Below are positions 33,494-35,555 of a stretch of 35,555 nucleotides of DNA, in pieces. Position 1 is the first letter of the stretch; every line of letters begins with the position of its first letter. Source of the DNA: Streptomyces sp. MBT65 (GTDB taxonomy: Bacteria; Actinomycetota; Actinomycetes; Streptomycetales; Streptomycetaceae); the NCBI RefSeq assembly GCF_016612545.1, contig NZ_JAENRY010000075.1:1-35555 (forward strand). Direction: 5' to 3'. The position numbers and the translations under genes were made by a program. Under the pieces are notes generated by a model, which was not told the DNA's origin, made no database searches, and worked only from the letters and a program-made list of their open reading frames with translations.

Positions 33494-34246
33494 ATGCGGC
33501 ACTGGCCGTTGAGCGACATCACCGTGCGCACCCCCCTCGTCGAACTTCGCTGGCCCACCCCGCAGGACCTGGACGCGCTCGCCGAGCTGGGCGCCACGGG
33601 CGTGCACAGGCCGGGCTTCATGCCCTTCTTCTCGCAGTGGACGGACGGCGATCCGGCCACCGTCGCCCGCCGCGTCCTGCAACGCCACTGGAACGCCATG
33701 GCCAACTGGAGTCCCGCGGACTGGACTCTGTACCTGGTGGTGGTGCACGACGGCGAGGTCGTCGGCTCCCAGTCGCTCGGCGCACGGGACTTCGCGGCGA
33801 CCCGCGAGGTGCTCCTCACCTCCTGGCTCGGCCTGCGTCACCAGGGACTCGGCCTCGGCGGCCACGCCCGCGCCGCGTCCCTGGAGCTCGCCTTCGCCGG
33901 GCTGGGCGCGCAGGACGCCTTCTCCGTCGTACGGCGTGGCAATGAGGGCTCGCAGGCCGTGTGCCGGAAGTTCGGCTTCACCCAGGACGGCGCGCAGGTC
34001 AACGCCGTACGCGGCGAGCGGGTCGTCAGCGATCGCTACCGGCTCGACCGGGACACCTGGCTGACGAAGCGTCAGATTTCGGCAGAAATAGGAGGGTTGA
34101 CGCCGGTGCTCGCCATGTTCGGCGCCGCGGACGCACCCGGGGACCAGGACACACCCGCGAGCCCGGCGCCAACTGCCGCGCCCGCCCTGGCATCCGTCCT
34201 CTCCGGCGTGCGCTTCGCGGCCGACCCCGACCACATCGACGTCTGA
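33494..34246 (+). CDS. GNAT-family N-acetyltransferase (250 aa)
   Basis: A RimJ/RimL-like GNAT. It starts with TPLVELRWPTPQDLDAL (strand and helix 1). GEVVGSQSLGARDF forms strands 3-4, LRHQGLGLGGHARAA is the acetyl-CoA pyrophosphate loop (Q/RxxGxG/A), and RGNEGSQAVCRKFGF is the typical 'N..S..v..K.GF' motif. About 50 residues past the fold are Pro/Ala-rich (ending DPDHIDV) and unlike a normal GNAT end. It may acetylate the product or an intermediate for tailoring or self-protection. The frame allows an ATG at 33458 overlapping the MFS stop, but AGGAGG at 33480-33485 stands 8 bases before ATG 33494, which I prefer. Confidence 0.85.
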   Translation: MRHWPLSDITVRTPLVELRWPTPQDLDALAELGATGVHRPGFMPFFSQWTDGDPATVARRVLQRHWNAMANWSPADWTLYLVVVHDGEVVGSQSLGARDFAATREVLLTSWLGLRHQGLGLGGHARAASLELAFAGLGAQDAFSVVRRGNEGSQAVCRKFGFTQDGAQVNAVRGERVVSDRYRLDRDTWLTKRQISAEIGGLTPVLAMFGAADAPGDQDTPASPAPTAAPALASVLSGVRFAADPDHIDV

Positions 34247-34256
34247 GGAACCCGGT

Positions 34257-35555
34257 ATGCCTCGCCCCGTGATCGCCGTCGTCTACGACTTCGGTTCCGT
34301 CGCGCCCTCGGACATCGTGGACCGGCTGGAACCGCTCGGAGACGTCGTCCTCGCCGTGTGCCGCTCGGCCCACACCGAGCAACTCGCCCCGCTGCTCCAG
34401 GATTTGACAGCCGTGGTCCCGGTCGCCGGGGACCACCCGGCCGATCTCGACGAGGCCGCGGCACGGCTGCGCGCGCACCGTCCGGCCGCCGTGCTCACCT
34501 ACAGCGAGCGCAGGCTGGCCGTGACGGCGGAACTCGCGGCGCGGCTCGGGCTGCCGTATCACGACGCGGCGACCGTACGGCTGCTGACGGACAAGTACGA
34601 GCAGCGGCGCAGGCTGCGCGAGCGGGGCGTGGACCCGGTCCGCACGGCGCTGTTGCGCACCCCCGGGGACTGGGTGCCCGCGCTCGCCGCGGTCGGTCTC
34701 CCGGCCGTCCTCAAGCCGGCGCGCGGCGAGGGCAGCCGCAACACCCACCTGGTGCGCGACGCGGCCACCGGCTCCGCGCTCGCCGAGCGTCTGCTGGCGG
34801 GCCCCGGTGGCGAGGGGGCCCTCGTCCTGGAGGAGTACCTGGCAGGAGTGGACCGCGCGCCTTTCGGCGACCATGTCTCCGTCGAGAGCGCGGTCGTCGA
34901 GGGCCGAGTCACGCACTGGGCGGTCACCGGCAAGTTCCCGCTGGCGCCGCCCTTCCGGGAGGTCGGGCACTACTGGCCGGCCCCGCTCGCGGCCGACGAG
35001 CGGGCTGCCGTGGCCGACCTCGCCGGCCGCGCGGTCAGCGCGCTCGGTGTGCGTACGGGCGTCACCCACACCGAGGTCAAGCTGACGGCCGACGGCCCGA
35101 GGCTGATCGAGGTCAACGGACGCCTGGGCGGCTTCCAGGCCGGGCTCGGGCGGCTCGCCGGCGGGCTGGACCCGGTGGCCCTGGCGGCCGGGCTCGCGCT
35201 CGGCGGACCCGCGCCCACGACCTGGGTACCGCAGGACCGGGTGGTGTTCGCGCGTGCCGTGCCGACACCCGCCGACGGCGGTCTGCTGACCCACGTGCAC
35301 GGGGTCGCCGACGCACTCGCCCTGCCCGGCCTCGACGGCTACGAGACCCGGGTGCGGCCCGGCACCCTCGTCGAACCGGGCGTCGCCAGCGGCGAGTTGG
35401 CGGTCCTGTGGGGAATCGCCGCCACCCACGCCGAGATGGTCGACGTGCTCGACCAAGCCCTCGACGCGCTCACCTACACCTTCGCCCGCGCTCCCACGGA
35501 CCTCGGCGAACACAGCCTGCGCGCCCACGAGCTCGGCGCCCGCCCACCCTCCGAC
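34257..35555 (+). CDS. ATP-grasp ligase (partial, runs off right edge; 433 codons seen)
   Basis: The frame from ATG 34257 stays open to the last base. The N-terminal pre-ATP-grasp part (MPRPVIAVVYDFGS) is followed by YSERRLAVTAELAARLGLPY. The ATP-binding strand is GLPAVLKPARGEGSRNTHLV (about 149-168), then LVLEEYLAG, and near residue 284 LIEVNGRLGGFQ carries the metal-binding Glu and Asn. The layout resembles L-amino-acid ligases and other carboxylate-amine ligases. It shares the ATP-grasp core with the protein at 9565 but is not a close copy. GAGGAA (34245-34250) precedes the start. It may form an amide or peptide bond on the product. The substrate is unknown. Confidence 0.8.
   Translation, partial: MPRPVIAVVYDFGSVAPSDIVDRLEPLGDVVLAVCRSAHTEQLAPLLQDLTAVVPVAGDHPADLDEAAARLRAHRPAAVLTYSERRLAVTAELAARLGLPYHDAATVRLLTDKYEQRRRLRERGVDPVRTALLRTPGDWVPALAAVGLPAVLKPARGEGSRNTHLVRDAATGSALAERLLAGPGGEGALVLEEYLAGVDRAPFGDHVSVESAVVEGRVTHWAVTGKFPLAPPFREVGHYWPAPLAADERAAVADLAGRAVSALGVRTGVTHTEVKLTADGPRLIEVNGRLGGFQAGLGRLAGGLDPVALAAGLALGGPAPTTWVPQDRVVFARAVPTPADGGLLTHVHGVADALALPGLDGYETRVRPGTLVEPGVASGELAVLWGIAATHAEMVDVLDQALDALTYTFARAPTDLGEHSLRAHELGARPPSD

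Noticed and set aside
1..35555. TTA (bldA-dependent) codons in cluster genes
   Set aside because: I looked through the TTA strings on both strands and found none in frame in the genes called here, so leucyl-tRNA control is not supported.
1..35555. tRNA, rRNA, CRISPR arrays, insertion sequences
   Set aside because: No cloverleaf, spacer-repeat series, transposase motifs or terminal inverted repeats with target duplications were seen. The inverted repeats at 31192-31427 are a local self-copy, not a mobile element.

Overview
The base composition (very high GC, strong G/C preference at third codon positions, GTG starts, SARP/AfsR-type regulators, an MbtH protein) points to an actinomycete, most likely Streptomyces or a close relative. 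The window lies inside a non-ribosomal peptide / hybrid peptide-polyketide biosynthetic gene cluster; both edges cut through genes. I read every gene by eye from the sequence, with no database search.

Left part (1-13754, + strand): the tail of one NRPS is followed by a C-A-T protein (124-3423) and a terminal C-A-T-TE protein (3423-7412). After a terminator-like hairpin comes a tightly packed operon: GHMP/threonine-kinase-like protein, cysteine-synthase-fold PLP enzyme, ATP-grasp ligase, argininosuccinate-lyase homologue, threonine aldolase and MbtH. Kinase, PLP enzyme and lyase homologue together match the logic for making 2,3-diaminobutyrate from threonine with aspartate as nitrogen donor. 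The ATP-grasp gene overlaps both neighbours inside this cassette and has no obvious place in that pathway. A perfect 13-bp hairpin (13725-13754) closes the operon.

Middle part (13755-21587): a stretch without an intact gene (13755-14265), then a minus-strand regulatory block. In transcription order this is a large SARP-NB-ARC-TPR activator (21240-18196), an ATPase with a sigma-region-4-like C-terminus (18146-15987), a short predicted secreted peptide (15900-15730) and an XRE-NB-ARC regulator (15585-14266). The SARP gene has a phased array of CTGA-type direct repeats upstream of it, probably an operator.

Right part (21588-35555, + strand): a SnoaL/NTF2-like small protein, then two consecutive proteins resembling tryptophan 2,3-dioxygenase, a free-standing carrier protein, a C-A-T-KS hybrid synthetase ending at its ketosynthase, and a separate protein that looks like a relic acyltransferase joined to the first third of a condensation domain. 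Next come a methyltransferase gene broken by a 122-bp inverted self-duplication, an MFS exporter, a GNAT acetyltransferase and a second ATP-grasp ligase that runs off the window. ATGA or GTGA overlaps couple many of these genes.

Working model (inference): the left half builds and releases a peptide that contains diaminobutyrate. The right half supplies a heme-oxidised aromatic unit carried on the free carrier protein and extended by the C-A-T-KS protein. Whether the two halves make one product or two cannot be settled here. The strongest leads are the C-A-T-KS/relic AT pair, the tandem TDO-like proteins, the ATP-grasp gene in the diaminobutyrate cassette, the secreted peptide beside the XRE-NB-ARC regulator, and the inverted duplication in the methyltransferase.
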